A stretch of DNA of 18,773 nucleotides from contig NZAS01000129.1 of assembly GCA_002686195.1 (NCBI GenBank), positions 1 through 18,773 on the forward strand, in the 5' to 3' direction. Below, piece after piece: positions 1 to 8,386 of this stretch. Source of the DNA: Candidatus Pacearchaeota archaeon. GTDB lineage: Archaea > Nanoarchaeota > Nanoarchaeia > Pacearchaeales > GW2011-AR1. Below the pieces are notes generated by a model. That model did no database searches. It was not told the origin of the DNA and saw nothing but the letters and a program-made list of their open reading frames with translations. Within the stretch, counting starts at the first letter, position 1; the number at the start of each line of letters is the position of its first letter. The position numbers were made by a program, and so were the translations under genes.

Positions 1-32
1 AGTCTAGCGGAACAAAGCTTGGTAGCGAGTCA

Positions 33-3000
33 TTATTCGCAATGTCTGATTTTTGCATCTTTCCCTATTTTCTGTATGTCTAGAACATTGTCTACGATAT
101 CTTTCACAGCATCTACATGCGAAATGATTAGAATATTGGAAAAATATTTCTTTAGAGACATTAGTAAACGGGAACACGCCTCGATATTTTTGTCATCTAA
201 CGTGCCAAAGCCTTCATCAATGATTAGTACATCACTCCTTGGAGCATTGCAAATGTTGATAAGCGCGACACGAAGAGCAAGAGATGAAATCATTTTTTCC
301 ATCCCAGAACCACATTCGATAATACGCTTTGAGTCACCATAGTCTATGAAGATATCCAGATTGTTTGAATCCAATCGAGACTCAATCTCAATGCTAAAAT
401 TTACCACTCCTTGTAAAATCTTTGTAAGCTCAGCGTTGATACGAGGAAGTTGAAGTGACAAAATTGTTAACGGAATCCCGCGCTTGTCAACTGCTTGTGA
501 AAATAACGAGTATGTTTCCCAACGATCCTTCAACGTACCAAACTTCTCTTTTTCTGTTTGTAGTTCTTCTTGCTTGGCTGCGCTTAAGCTGATTTGCTCT
601 GTTAAATACAACCGCTCAGCATCTATTTCTGATATCCTTTTTTCCAAATGTTTGAGATCAAGGCGCATTTTAATAATTTCTGCATCTTTCTCTTCATCAG
701 CAGAGCGAAGGCGCATATCTCGTAAAAGCTCCTTGCCATGTGAAATTTCACCAACTATAGTCTGTTGATCGCTCTCAAATTCTCTCAAATTGAGCTTTAA
801 GTCAGAATTTTTTAATCTTAAGTGCTGTGCGTTTTTCAGCATTTCTTCGTATTTAGAAAGCTTTTCGCCAAGCCCCTTCCCTCTTAGTCTCTCAAGGTTC
901 TTTTTAATCGCTCCTAATTCTTTTCTAGTGGAAGAAATGACATTTTTCTGACCAGTAATTTCGGTGGCGCTTTTATGGGCGTCTTTAATATACGGACACT
1001 TGGGGAACTGATCACCGCATGGAACGGTGTCAAGTTTCTTTGCAGACTTTGTCTGTGACTGTAAGCGCTGTTGTTCAAGGTCTAGTCTTGATTGTGTTAG
1101 TTCTACCTGGTTCGCTAAATCTTTTTGTAGTTCTGTCTCTTCCTTTAATTCTTTCACGGGAAATTGTTCACAGATTATATCAATCTTCGTAATTTTTCCC
1201 CTGGTGACATCCATCTCTTCACATGTCTGTAATACCGCAGTGCTCAAGATAGAATTTCGCTCTTCTAGAGTTTGTAGATGGATGATCTGTGTTTGTATGT
1301 CCTGCTGCGTATAAACTGTGTCAGATGGAGATGATATCAGTTGTAGTTTGAGTTGGTCTCTCTTTTCCTTTAACTCAGCTAACTCGGTTTCAATCTCAGC
1401 TCTTTCTTGCTTGTGAGATGCTAACAAGTCTGTCTGCTCATTGATTAATGTGCTCCAGTCTCTATCTGGAGCAGACTTCATCTCACCCCTTAACTCTGTT
1501 ATCTCATTTTTTGCCATCTTCAACATTGTGTCGAAGATCTGAAGATCCAAAAATCTTGTAAGAATCGCTTTTCGTTTTGTAGCGCCCTCGCGGATGAAGG
1601 CGTTCATATCACCCTGAGATGCAAACGATGTCATTAAAAAATCGTCAACTGTACCGACAAGCCCGCGCAAAACCTTTTCAGTTTCTCTTCGTTGTTCTTC
1701 TGTGCTATCTACGATCACGTTTCCATCATCATCCAGCGCGTAAAGGTTTAGGTGGGTGGGTGCTGTCACTACCCCAGTTCTACTTGTTCGCTTGATTGTT
1801 TGCCGCTCAATACGATACATCTTACTGCCTATGGACACGTCTACGTTCGCACGGCAAAAAGTCTTTCGGCTATTTATGATGTGTAAATTTTTCAATGTAC
1901 CACGGTCAGAGGAATTAAACAATCCATAAACTAACGTTCCGGGAATTGATGATTTTCCAGATCGATTCTTACCAAAAATGCCAGTTATACCGTTAAGTGT
2001 ATCAAAGTCTATAATATTATCCTCACCATATCCGAACATATTATCAAATGTAAGCTTTCGTAAGCGCCACTGATGTGCTTGTTGGTCGGCCTGCTGGACA
2101 CACTTATGAAAAATATCCTTATGTAGAGCACGCAGGTCGTCGCGGGTTTCGTCAGGCAGCTTATTTCGTAATACAAAATCAGACATTAGCCGATCTTGAT
2201 ATTTGAAACTTCGAAGATCGGCTCTGCTTATTTCGCCCACAGATGTTGAAATTACAACGTCTGAACCAGTAAACGTCTTTGACTCATCTTTCGAGACAAC
2301 TTCTTCAGCTGAAAACGTTTCGCGTAATTCAGCTTGTAATTGTTTGAAGTCAACTTGATTTAACCCCTCATGCGCAATTCTAAATCTAGCGCCGGAAGCG
2401 TACTTTGGGATTTGATTGAGTGTATCTATAACTGTGCCTTTCCAGCTATACGTTCGAAAAGACTTCTCATTTTTGAGCGGAATAAACTTCGAATCAAAAT
2501 CGTCTTTATTCCTAATCTCCCAGAACAAAAATCCCTTCTCTATTGTTTCACCGTAATTTTGTTGAATTGTTGAACCAGGATATGCAATTTTTGGTGTCAG
2601 GTATTGTCTCTTATGGATGTCACCAAGGAAAGCAAAGTCGAATTTATCGAAAAAATCAACTGATACGCTATCTCCATTAATCTCCCAATCCTGATCGGTC
2701 AAGGAACCATTTACAGGTCCATGGAATGTCGCAATATTGATACAAGATGGATCAGGCTCAACATCATCCCATCCCTTCACATCAAAACAACTAAACACAT
2801 TCCACTTATACCCATCAACTCCGATATCGTACGTTCCAGATTCTTTAAAAAGATGTATATCTGGATTATCTAGCGCTTCTAAAATAGGCGTAATAGCGTC
2901 AAGCCTGTCTTCATTCAACATTAGCCCATCATGGTTCCCCAAGATAACATGAACCGGAGCAATCTCAGCTAATGAATTAAACCACCAAGTCAAAATGTGG

Positions 3001-3176
3001 ATTAATTCGGGACTAATCCCTTGTGTCTTTGAATGGACAATATCACCGCCAATAAAGATCACATCTGGACGCAACTTTCGTAATTCCACAAATGATCTTG
3101 AAAATACATCTCTGTATTCTTTGTGCCTTGTCAGCCCACGAAAGTGGACATCAGCAAAATGAGCGCACCGAAACAT
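33..3176 (-). CDS. Fused Mre11-Rad50 (SbcD-SbcC) nuclease-ATPase
   Basis: This is a single 1047-aa chain joining the two subunits of the SbcCD/Mre11-Rad50 (T4 gp47-gp46) end-processing nuclease, which handles DNA ends and hairpins during phage recombination and replication. Residues 1 to about 345 carry the Mre11 phosphoesterase motifs: D9-x-H11, GGD (D45), GNHD (N81, H82), H152, and GDIH (D186, H188) where GHxH is usual. From about residue 371 the Rad50 part begins: Walker A GKNRSGKSS (402-410), Q-loop Q521, coiled-coil arms (about 560-710 and 735-890), a central hook with C720 and C727, signature CGSGME (955-960), Walker B with D987/E988, D-loop GTLDD and H1020. The length fits T4-sized subunits (339 + 560 aa) joined with a longer coil. 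The ATG start has AGGGG four bases upstream, and the preceding primase stop TAG lies inside that ribosome site. The frame is open throughout, so the fusion looks genuine unless the assembly is wrong. Confidence 0.95.
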   Translation of the reverse strand: MFRCAHFADVHFRGLTRHKEYRDVFSRSFVELRKLRPDVIFIGGDIVHSKTQGISPELIHILTWWFNSLAEIAPVHVILGNHDGLMLNEDRLDAITPILEALDNPDIHLFKESGTYDIGVDGYKWNVFSCFDVKGWDDVEPDPSCINIATFHGPVNGSLTDQDWEINGDSVSVDFFDKFDFAFLGDIHKRQYLTPKIAYPGSTIQQNYGETIEKGFLFWEIRNKDDFDSKFIPLKNEKSFRTYSWKGTVIDTLNQIPKYASGARFRIAHEGLNQVDFKQLQAELRETFSAEEVVSKDESKTFTGSDVVISTSVGEISRADLRSFKYQDRLMSDFVLRNKLPDETRDDLRALHKDIFHKCVQQADQQAHQWRLRKLTFDNMFGYGEDNIIDFDTLNGITGIFGKNRSGKSSIPGTLVYGLFNSSDRGTLKNLHIINSRKTFCRANVDVSIGSKMYRIERQTIKRTSRTGVVTAPTHLNLYALDDDGNVIVDSTEEQRRETEKVLRGLVGTVDDFLMTSFASQGDMNAFIREGATKRKAILTRFLDLQIFDTMLKMAKNEITELRGEMKSAPDRDWSTLINEQTDLLASHKQERAEIETELAELKEKRDQLKLQLISSPSDTVYTQQDIQTQIIHLQTLEERNSILSTAVLQTCEEMDVTRGKITKIDIICEQFPVKELKEETELQKDLANQVELTQSRLDLEQQRLQSQTKSAKKLDTVPCGDQFPKCPYIKDAHKSATEITGQKNVISSTRKELGAIKKNLERLRGKGLGEKLSKYEEMLKNAQHLRLKNSDLKLNLREFESDQQTIVGEISHGKELLRDMRLRSADEEKDAEIIKMRLDLKHLEKRISEIDAERLYLTEQISLSAAKQEELQTEKEKFGTLKDRWETYSLFSQAVDKRGIPLTILSLQLPRINAELTKILQGVVNFSIEIESRLDSNNLDIFIDYGDSKRIIECGSGMEKMISSLALRVALINICNAPRSDVLIIDEGFGTLDDKNIEACSRLLMSLKKYFSNILIISHVDAVKDIVDNVLDIQKIGKDAKIRHCE

Positions 3177-3183
3177 AATACCC

Positions 3184-4158
3184 CTAGATTAAAGACCCTG
3201 ACCGGATCGTCCCAATAAGCGATCGCAGTCGTGCCATCTCACTCCATTCTTCTGCGTGTGGTAGTAATTGCGGGAAATATCCTTTCGGCATCTCCCCCAC
3301 ATCAGAAAAATTATCAAACTTCAATATTTTTACGCAAATATCAAACCTAGCAAGAGTTGCAGCAATTTCATGTGTCTTCTTAATCGCATCAGGATCAAGA
3401 GCAAGAATTACTGGGGTCTTATTTTTCACTATCTTTTTGAATAATTCATGCTGGAGGCTCAACGTGCTACCCAACAAACAAGTCGTGTTTTCATTCGATT
3501 TGATTAAGTCAAATGGACCTTCAACTAACGTGAGCTCTTGTGACCAGTCAATATTAATATCGTTAAATATCACGTCAGCTCGTCGTACTTTTGGATTTAG
3601 ATACTTCCTGTTCACTTCACCATCGATAGCTCTAGCAGTGTAATAATTCAGCATCCCCTCGCCGTCAAAAGACGGGATAATCACCCTACGACGATAGCGA
3701 CCACTGGTCACAGCTCCAATCTTAAAATACCACAAATCTCTTTGTACCAACCCACGATTGTAAAGATAGTTTTTACATGCTCGAAGATCTGGATCAGCAT
3801 TCTTCCCTAGTCGGGCCAGCAATGTAAACTCCTCAGGAAGCTGAACGAGTTGAACCTCTTCTTTAATTTCATCAATCTTCTTTTCAAAGATAGCTGCGGC
3901 GGGCGTTGAAAAATTGGGCTTATACTTTCGAAAAAAATAAGCTAACCCCTTTCCCCGAAGGCCGCAAACCCAACAATGGTAAAACTCATTATCAACTCGT
4001 AACGTCAACTTCTTTTTAGCGGGCTTTCCGAAAGAAGAACAGTCTTTGTTAACACACCCAATTGCAACATTCACGCCGTCTCTATCGAAAAGCACAGACC
4101 CAAATGCTCGTTGAATTAGCATAACTCGTTTTTTAATATCTAAATCATCGCTCATCAT
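3184..4158 (-). CDS. DnaG-type DNA primase (zinc finger plus Toprim)
   Basis: This 324-aa protein should make RNA primers for lagging-strand synthesis at the phage fork, working with a helicase encoded elsewhere. The N-terminal zinc ribbon has four cysteines, C35-x4-C40 and C62-x2-C65, the second pair in the context YHCWVCGLRGKG. A basic catalytic core follows (about 125-200, with RYRRRVIIPSFD near 154-165). The Toprim domain shows VEGPFD (E213) and LALDPD (D255, D257), the acidic residues that bind metal. It is shorter than bacterial DnaG (about 580 aa) and lacks the helicase-binding C-terminal domain, which is normal for phage primases such as T4 gp61. It overlaps the end of the upstream RuvC-like gene by 11-14 bases, so translation is probably coupled. 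Two ATG codons in tandem (4158 and 4155) are possible starts, and neither has a strong Shine-Dalgarno. A DnaB-like or mini-primase function beyond priming cannot be excluded. Confidence 0.88.
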   Translation of the reverse strand: MMSDDLDIKKRVMLIQRAFGSVLFDRDGVNVAIGCVNKDCSSFGKPAKKKLTLRVDNEFYHCWVCGLRGKGLAYFFRKYKPNFSTPAAAIFEKKIDEIKEEVQLVQLPEEFTLLARLGKNADPDLRACKNYLYNRGLVQRDLWYFKIGAVTSGRYRRRVIIPSFDGEGMLNYYTARAIDGEVNRKYLNPKVRRADVIFNDINIDWSQELTLVEGPFDLIKSNENTTCLLGSTLSLQHELFKKIVKNKTPVILALDPDAIKKTHEIAATLARFDICVKILKFDNFSDVGEMPKGYFPQLLPHAEEWSEMARLRSLIGTIRSGSLI

Positions 4159-4699
4159 TCACATACGCTCTTGCAATTACAAAAGCATCAGATATATCAT
4201 AACAACAGTCATCAAAGATTACATGGCCCTTTCTTGGCCCAGACTTAAGCGTTTTAGTCGGCCATGGAAAATCACCCATGCCATTCTCCTTCGACCACTC
4301 AAACACTTGCTCTTTCGTAGAAAGCGAAGATTTTCTATTTATCTTTAAGCCGACCGACTTTCTTGCATGATTCACATTTATAAAGTCTGGTTGGAGATTT
4401 GCGCACTCATATGACAACCAGCTTACAATCCCGTTGAACCGTGCAAGAGTAATCAGCGTTTTTGCGCTTGAAAATCCCGGACGGAAAGCTTGAAGGTTTT
4501 CTTCAACCGCAACAGCTTCCACATCATAGTGACTAACCAATGTAGCAAGGTCTTCGCGGGTCTTCTGAGCCTTGCTAAACATGCACCTTATGTCTTTTAG
4601 TGCAATATGGCCGGCATCTACTAGAGACCCATCTGAGGCTCTTAATACACACCACCCAACGCAAGATGTAGAAACATCTAATCCTAAAATTACATTCAT
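4145..4699 (-). CDS. RuvC-like Holliday junction resolvase
   Basis: This is an RNase H-fold endonuclease of the RuvC family, expected to cut Holliday junctions and branched replicative DNA before packaging. The four acidic residues can be placed, numbering from the TTG one codon upstream: D9 in LGLDVSTSCVGW, E67 or E68 in VAVEEN, and D169 and D172 in YDISDAFVIARA. Their order and D-x-x-D spacing match E. coli RuvC (D7, E66, D138, D141). The protein is 184 aa, close to the usual RuvC length. The ATG at 4699 overlaps the upstream stop as TGATG, so re-initiation by ribosomes finishing the structural gene is likely, and no separate Shine-Dalgarno is evident. A TTG one codon earlier is in frame but less likely. 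In this setting it sits between a virion gene and a primase gene, where its debranching role could support both late replication and packaging. Some RuvC-fold proteins are not resolvases, so the exact substrate is inferred. Confidence 0.85.
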   Translation of the reverse strand: MNVILGLDVSTSCVGWCVLRASDGSLVDAGHIALKDIRCMFSKAQKTREDLATLVSHYDVEAVAVEENLQAFRPGFSSAKTLITLARFNGIVSWLSYECANLQPDFINVNHARKSVGLKINRKSSLSTKEQVFEWSKENGMGDFPWPTKTLKSGPRKGHVIFDDCCYDISDAFVIARAYVNDER

Positions 4700-7125
4700 C
4701 AAAAATCTAAGCGCACGCGCACCATGAATCGATCGTCCTCTCTTTTTACTATAGCTTGAGCGAAGTTCGATTTACATATAACATTAAGATTTTCATCTAA
4801 CAAGTTTATATTTGTGACGTATACAAAAGCAGACTCCATGTCGGCATCAAGATCGGAAGGTGTCAAGCTTTTATACGCTGGATTTTCTGAACGATTCAAA
4901 GAATTCGCTTCAGCAGGGATATTCATTTGGAGAACGTAGATATGCTGTTGGCCCGTCATCTTTACCTCAAACTGATCGACACCAAAACGCGGAATAAGGG
5001 GTGTTTTTACGACTGCTAGCCCCTCGTCATATAGTAGCGTGCCCACAGAAGACCAATTTGGATGGCTACCTGTACAATCTGCCCTGTATAAGCTACCTCG
5101 CTTATTGTCTTTCAATGTAATTCTTACCCGACCACCCGACCCAGTAACACTAGTGTCTGTTAGAGTGTACGATCCAGGGTCTATCTTGTTCCCATAAAAT
5201 AGATTACTGGCATCAAAAAATACAACTTCATTCGACGAAGGGTCTTTCGTCCTATTAAAAATTGTTAACACAGAACCAGCTGGTAATGATGGGTCATCTG
5301 GCGTTGATCCAGCCAAAAACGCAGATATTGAATTAGGGTCGTCAGAATTAAGAAGCCCTGGAAAAGAATCTGAGCCCGTGCTTAAAAGATTATTAAGAGA
5401 CACCATACTCAGTGTCTTAACACCTAGATCGTTTACAAACAAGCTCAAACTTTCTGATGAGGTTACAGCTTGCTCTAATAGAGAAAAGTTGGGGAGCAAT
5501 CTTCCATTGTCACAAGGCAGTATCGTAAGATTTCGTTTTCTTACGCTACCTGTCGCGAATAAAAACCCATTACAGCTAACCCATCCCGTGGAGTCATTGA
5601 TGGTCGAACCAGTTAGGTTTAGCAGCCTTGGAAATGATCCTCTCACAAAGTCCTTCACAAAATTTTCTAAATTTAGATAATGGCCACCTACCCCAAACGA
5701 GAGCGCAACGTTAAATGGGTCATTTGTGTTTCCCATAGCAGTCTGGAAAGGTGTTTGAAATATCTCGCGGGTGTTGGTGTCTTTCACAAAAAATGGTGGT
5801 ACATAAAACAAGAGATGTGGTTCAGTCTTAACATTTTCTATGCCATAAAGACTCGCAGACAGAATATCCTCATCATTTCTATAAGCATTGTAGACTTTTA
5901 GCTCATGAATCTCAGCATTTAATGGATGACGGAAAGTATACCCTTCTGGCTCGGGTATGCCGGAGGAGACACCACCATAAAAATTCTCAAGACCATCTCT
6001 CTTTGCGATTGTTGGATTAAAAAATTGAGCTATAAAGGAATCATCAGCCACTCCAGGGTTTGTGCAATTGCCTCCTTCCCAGAAATTACCTACAAACAGA
6101 GCATCAGGATCACCAGCAGCTACGTTATCGCTATACGCTTCTTTTGTTATCCAGTCAGATTGTTGGAGAAATGTTGGGACCAAATCAAACGACCCTTTTT
6201 CTTCTTCGTCAATGTAAAATGACCCCGTGGAGTCTTGAATATCGTCTGTCCCTCCCCATCTAACGCAACAATAATGCCAAGTGTTTAGACGAAGTGAATT
6301 ATCATCCGATAAAAACACCAGATCTTGCGGAGCTGGACGAGCGTTATTGAGAACGTTAAGAGAAATATCAGAAGGCGGAATATCCGCACTATGGCTCAAT
6401 TGTAACATCAAGCGGAACCCATCGGGACGCTCGTCTATATTTCTTGAGCTTCCTGTTACCATCGAAAGCGCATATGAACTAGACATATGAAGAATGGTAC
6501 CCGCTGTCACATACCCACCCGGGCCATCTGTTGTATAGCGAGGATTTATGTAAAACTCGAATGCAAAAGAACCGGACGGTCTGTAAGTTGTTGATGTGTC
6601 GCCAGATGAAGAAGCAGGATAAATCAAGACTGAATCTGACGGTACTTCATCACCCGTGAAAAAATTTATAGTGCTGTAATTCGTGAACGACCAATTGCAC
6701 GGCGCCCCATATTTCGATCTGTAAAATGGGAATAACACACTTTCAATCACTCTTTTTCTTAGCGTATCGCTAGTGAATTTAAAAGATGGCTCAAAACGAA
6801 GAACCTCAACTTGCTTATCTCGTTTTCCAGTCGTGCTCGCAGAATGCACAGCATCCATATAGGCAATTACAGAACCCGTAGTTGGTACGCCAGCGTTAAA
6901 CTCTTTGACGGCGTCTAGACGAATGGTCTCCAAACTATCTGAAATTGGTGCGCCGTCTTCATCTCCATTATCAGCAGGAATTTCTTTCATCCCAAGTGAT
7001 GTTAATGGAAATACCTTAACAGACCCAGTTGGTCCGCTTAGTGACGAGGACGTAAACGTACGTTTTGGTTTCGCTAAAACTTTAAACGAATCAAAATAAG
7101 TCTTGTCGAGTTTAAAGAGGGCCAC
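4699..7125 (-). CDS. Virion structural protein with LamG-like domain
   Basis: This 808-aa protein is probably a component of the tail, fibre or baseplate. Residues about 185-425 resemble a LamG/concanavalin A-like jelly roll: GSFAFEFYINPR, then NTWHYCCVRWGG, GSFYIDEEEKGSF, DALFVGNFWEG and AEIHELKVYNAYRNDEDI occur in the order expected for these sugar-binding folds. Residues about 640-735 (FYGNKIDPGSYTLTD to FGVDQFEVKMTG) resemble a module I recall from marine phage structural proteins. The last 70 residues are homologous to the end of the neighbouring 413-aa protein, both finishing in VR[VI]RLDF. The start is GTG at 7125, supported by AGGGGGAA just upstream. The previous gene's TAG stop lies inside that ribosome site. 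The LamG-like domain suggests binding to host surface glycans or decoration of the particle, but that is inference. No signal peptide or membrane segment is visible. Confidence 0.8.
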   Translation of the reverse strand: MALFKLDKTYFDSFKVLAKPKRTFTSSSLSGPTGSVKVFPLTSLGMKEIPADNGDEDGAPISDSLETIRLDAVKEFNAGVPTTGSVIAYMDAVHSASTTGKRDKQVEVLRFEPSFKFTSDTLRKRVIESVLFPFYRSKYGAPCNWSFTNYSTINFFTGDEVPSDSVLIYPASSSGDTSTTYRPSGSFAFEFYINPRYTTDGPGGYVTAGTILHMSSSYALSMVTGSSRNIDERPDGFRLMLQLSHSADIPPSDISLNVLNNARPAPQDLVFLSDDNSLRLNTWHYCCVRWGGTDDIQDSTGSFYIDEEEKGSFDLVPTFLQQSDWITKEAYSDNVAAGDPDALFVGNFWEGGNCTNPGVADDSFIAQFFNPTIAKRDGLENFYGGVSSGIPEPEGYTFRHPLNAEIHELKVYNAYRNDEDILSASLYGIENVKTEPHLLFYVPPFFVKDTNTREIFQTPFQTAMGNTNDPFNVALSFGVGGHYLNLENFVKDFVRGSFPRLLNLTGSTINDSTGWVSCNGFLFATGSVRKRNLTILPCDNGRLLPNFSLLEQAVTSSESLSLFVNDLGVKTLSMVSLNNLLSTGSDSFPGLLNSDDPNSISAFLAGSTPDDPSLPAGSVLTIFNRTKDPSSNEVVFFDASNLFYGNKIDPGSYTLTDTSVTGSGGRVRITLKDNKRGSLYRADCTGSHPNWSSVGTLLYDEGLAVVKTPLIPRFGVDQFEVKMTGQQHIYVLQMNIPAEANSLNRSENPAYKSLTPSDLDADMESAFVYVTNINLLDENLNVICKSNFAQAIVKREDDRFMVRVRLDF

Positions 7126-7133
7126 TCTTCCCC

Positions 7134-8375
7134 CTAGAAATCGAGCCTAATTCTTACCGTCAAATCCTTCTCGTCATTCTTTTCTATTGGACGTGATAAT
7201 TTCGCAACCGCTAACAAATTATCATTGGCGTCGTAAAGACCGACTGTTGTTATAAACGAAAATGCGCGTTGGACATCTTCCTGACCTTCATCGATCACGA
7301 CGATCCTGTTTGACGTGTCTGTGTACGTGGGGTTCGAAGAATAATTAAATTCATCAGCAGTCGCACGACAGAACAATAATGTAGAATTAATGTTCGTGTT
7401 ATTCTGAAAAGTTTGAGCAGTAAGGGAGCCAGAGCTGAAACGACACGACATAAAGTGATCAACAATATCGTCAATACTTGCAGAGACCATCAGATCTGGA
7501 GTGAATGTCGCATTTGGATTGATGGAACCGACAGACAAGAAAGAATTACCACCTATAACAACCTGTCCTGTTGCAACGTCTCCTGATGTGCCTGTTCGCA
7601 TGCCAGCAATCACGCCGCTGACTGGCTGACTAGAGCTAATAATACGATCGATATTCAACACAATGGTACCAGCATCATAAAACACAAGACCGACCTTGTC
7701 TGTTGTGTCGGATGAATTCACTAGATCACCGACTTCGCCGCCAAATGTACGTCGGCGGTTCGTAGCAGCACCAAAATCAGTATAAATTCTTTCGTCTAAT
7801 TCAGATGTTACGTTTAGGTTCCTATCAGCGATCGTGGAGCCGCCATTTGCTAATGACGATGAATAATGCATCCGCATTGCAAAAGTTTCACGCTTAATTT
7901 TGTCTCTAGTAAAAAGACGCTTAAACGAGATAAACAATGCAGAGTCAACTACGTCTGCCGCTGTTGCGCTACCAAACGGCGTAGTAAAATTTGCAGATGC
8001 ATCTCCCAACAGACTTGCAGCATATTGCTGGTATATGTCTATCTTCTCTCTCATCATCATTGATTGAGACGGGAACAAATACTTTCCAGCGGTATCGACA
8101 CCAGTCGATGATGATACCACTGTTGTGCCTTCGGCGTAAAGGCCGGCTGTGGTGTCAAAAATTGAATTCGCAGTTTGCAATGAGAAGTCTTGATCATACA
8201 CAGTGTGATATAACGATGATGTCACTCCAGGACCCACTCCCCCTGTAACAAACAATTGATATTTCTTACGAGTTGCAGAGCCCGATATATCTTCTTGGAT
8301 TACATCAACAAGCTGGTTTAGCACAGATCTAGACGTCTTTACGTCTGCGGCTGATATCTCTTTAAAGGTTGCCAC
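7134..8375 (-). CDS. Conserved phage virion structural protein
   Basis: This 413-aa protein belongs to a type I recall repeatedly next to tail and neck genes of marine phages, though it has no settled name. Recognisable stretches are SGSATRKKYQLFVTGGVGPG (31-50), YDQDFSLQTANSIFD (60-74) and the C-terminal EFNYSSNPTY (342-351) followed by FITTVGLYDANDNLLAVAKL. The C-terminal 75 residues match those of the next gene downstream at about one third identity over the last 48 positions. The start is GTG at 8375 with TGAGG nine bases upstream. The TGA there is also the stop of the preceding gene, so the two are tightly linked. No enzymatic motif, signal peptide or membrane segment is seen. A virion role is inferred from sequence type, beta-rich composition and location between other structural genes. 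Confidence 0.78.
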   Translation of the reverse strand: MATFKEISAADVKTSRSVLNQLVDVIQEDISGSATRKKYQLFVTGGVGPGVTSSLYHTVYDQDFSLQTANSIFDTTAGLYAEGTTVVSSSTGVDTAGKYLFPSQSMMMREKIDIYQQYAASLLGDASANFTTPFGSATAADVVDSALFISFKRLFTRDKIKRETFAMRMHYSSSLANGGSTIADRNLNVTSELDERIYTDFGAATNRRRTFGGEVGDLVNSSDTTDKVGLVFYDAGTIVLNIDRIISSSQPVSGVIAGMRTGTSGDVATGQVVIGGNSFLSVGSINPNATFTPDLMVSASIDDIVDHFMSCRFSSGSLTAQTFQNNTNINSTLLFCRATADEFNYSSNPTYTDTSNRIVVIDEGQEDVQRAFSFITTVGLYDANDNLLAVAKLSRPIEKNDEKDLTVRIRLDF

Positions 8376-8386
8376 TTTTTATTACC

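Noticed and set aside
4..33. ATG overlapping the Mre11-Rad50 stop as TAATG
   Set aside because: The frame runs only nine codons (MTRYQALFR) to a TAG at 4-6. It could be a coupling artefact or a leader peptide, but nothing supports a gene.
4700..4702. TTG as start of the RuvC-like gene
   Set aside because: An ATG directly follows it and overlaps the upstream stop as TGATG, the more usual arrangement.
7054..7065. 12-bp palindrome AAACGTACGTTT
   Set aside because: Several perfect 12-bp palindromes are expected by chance in a window of this size.
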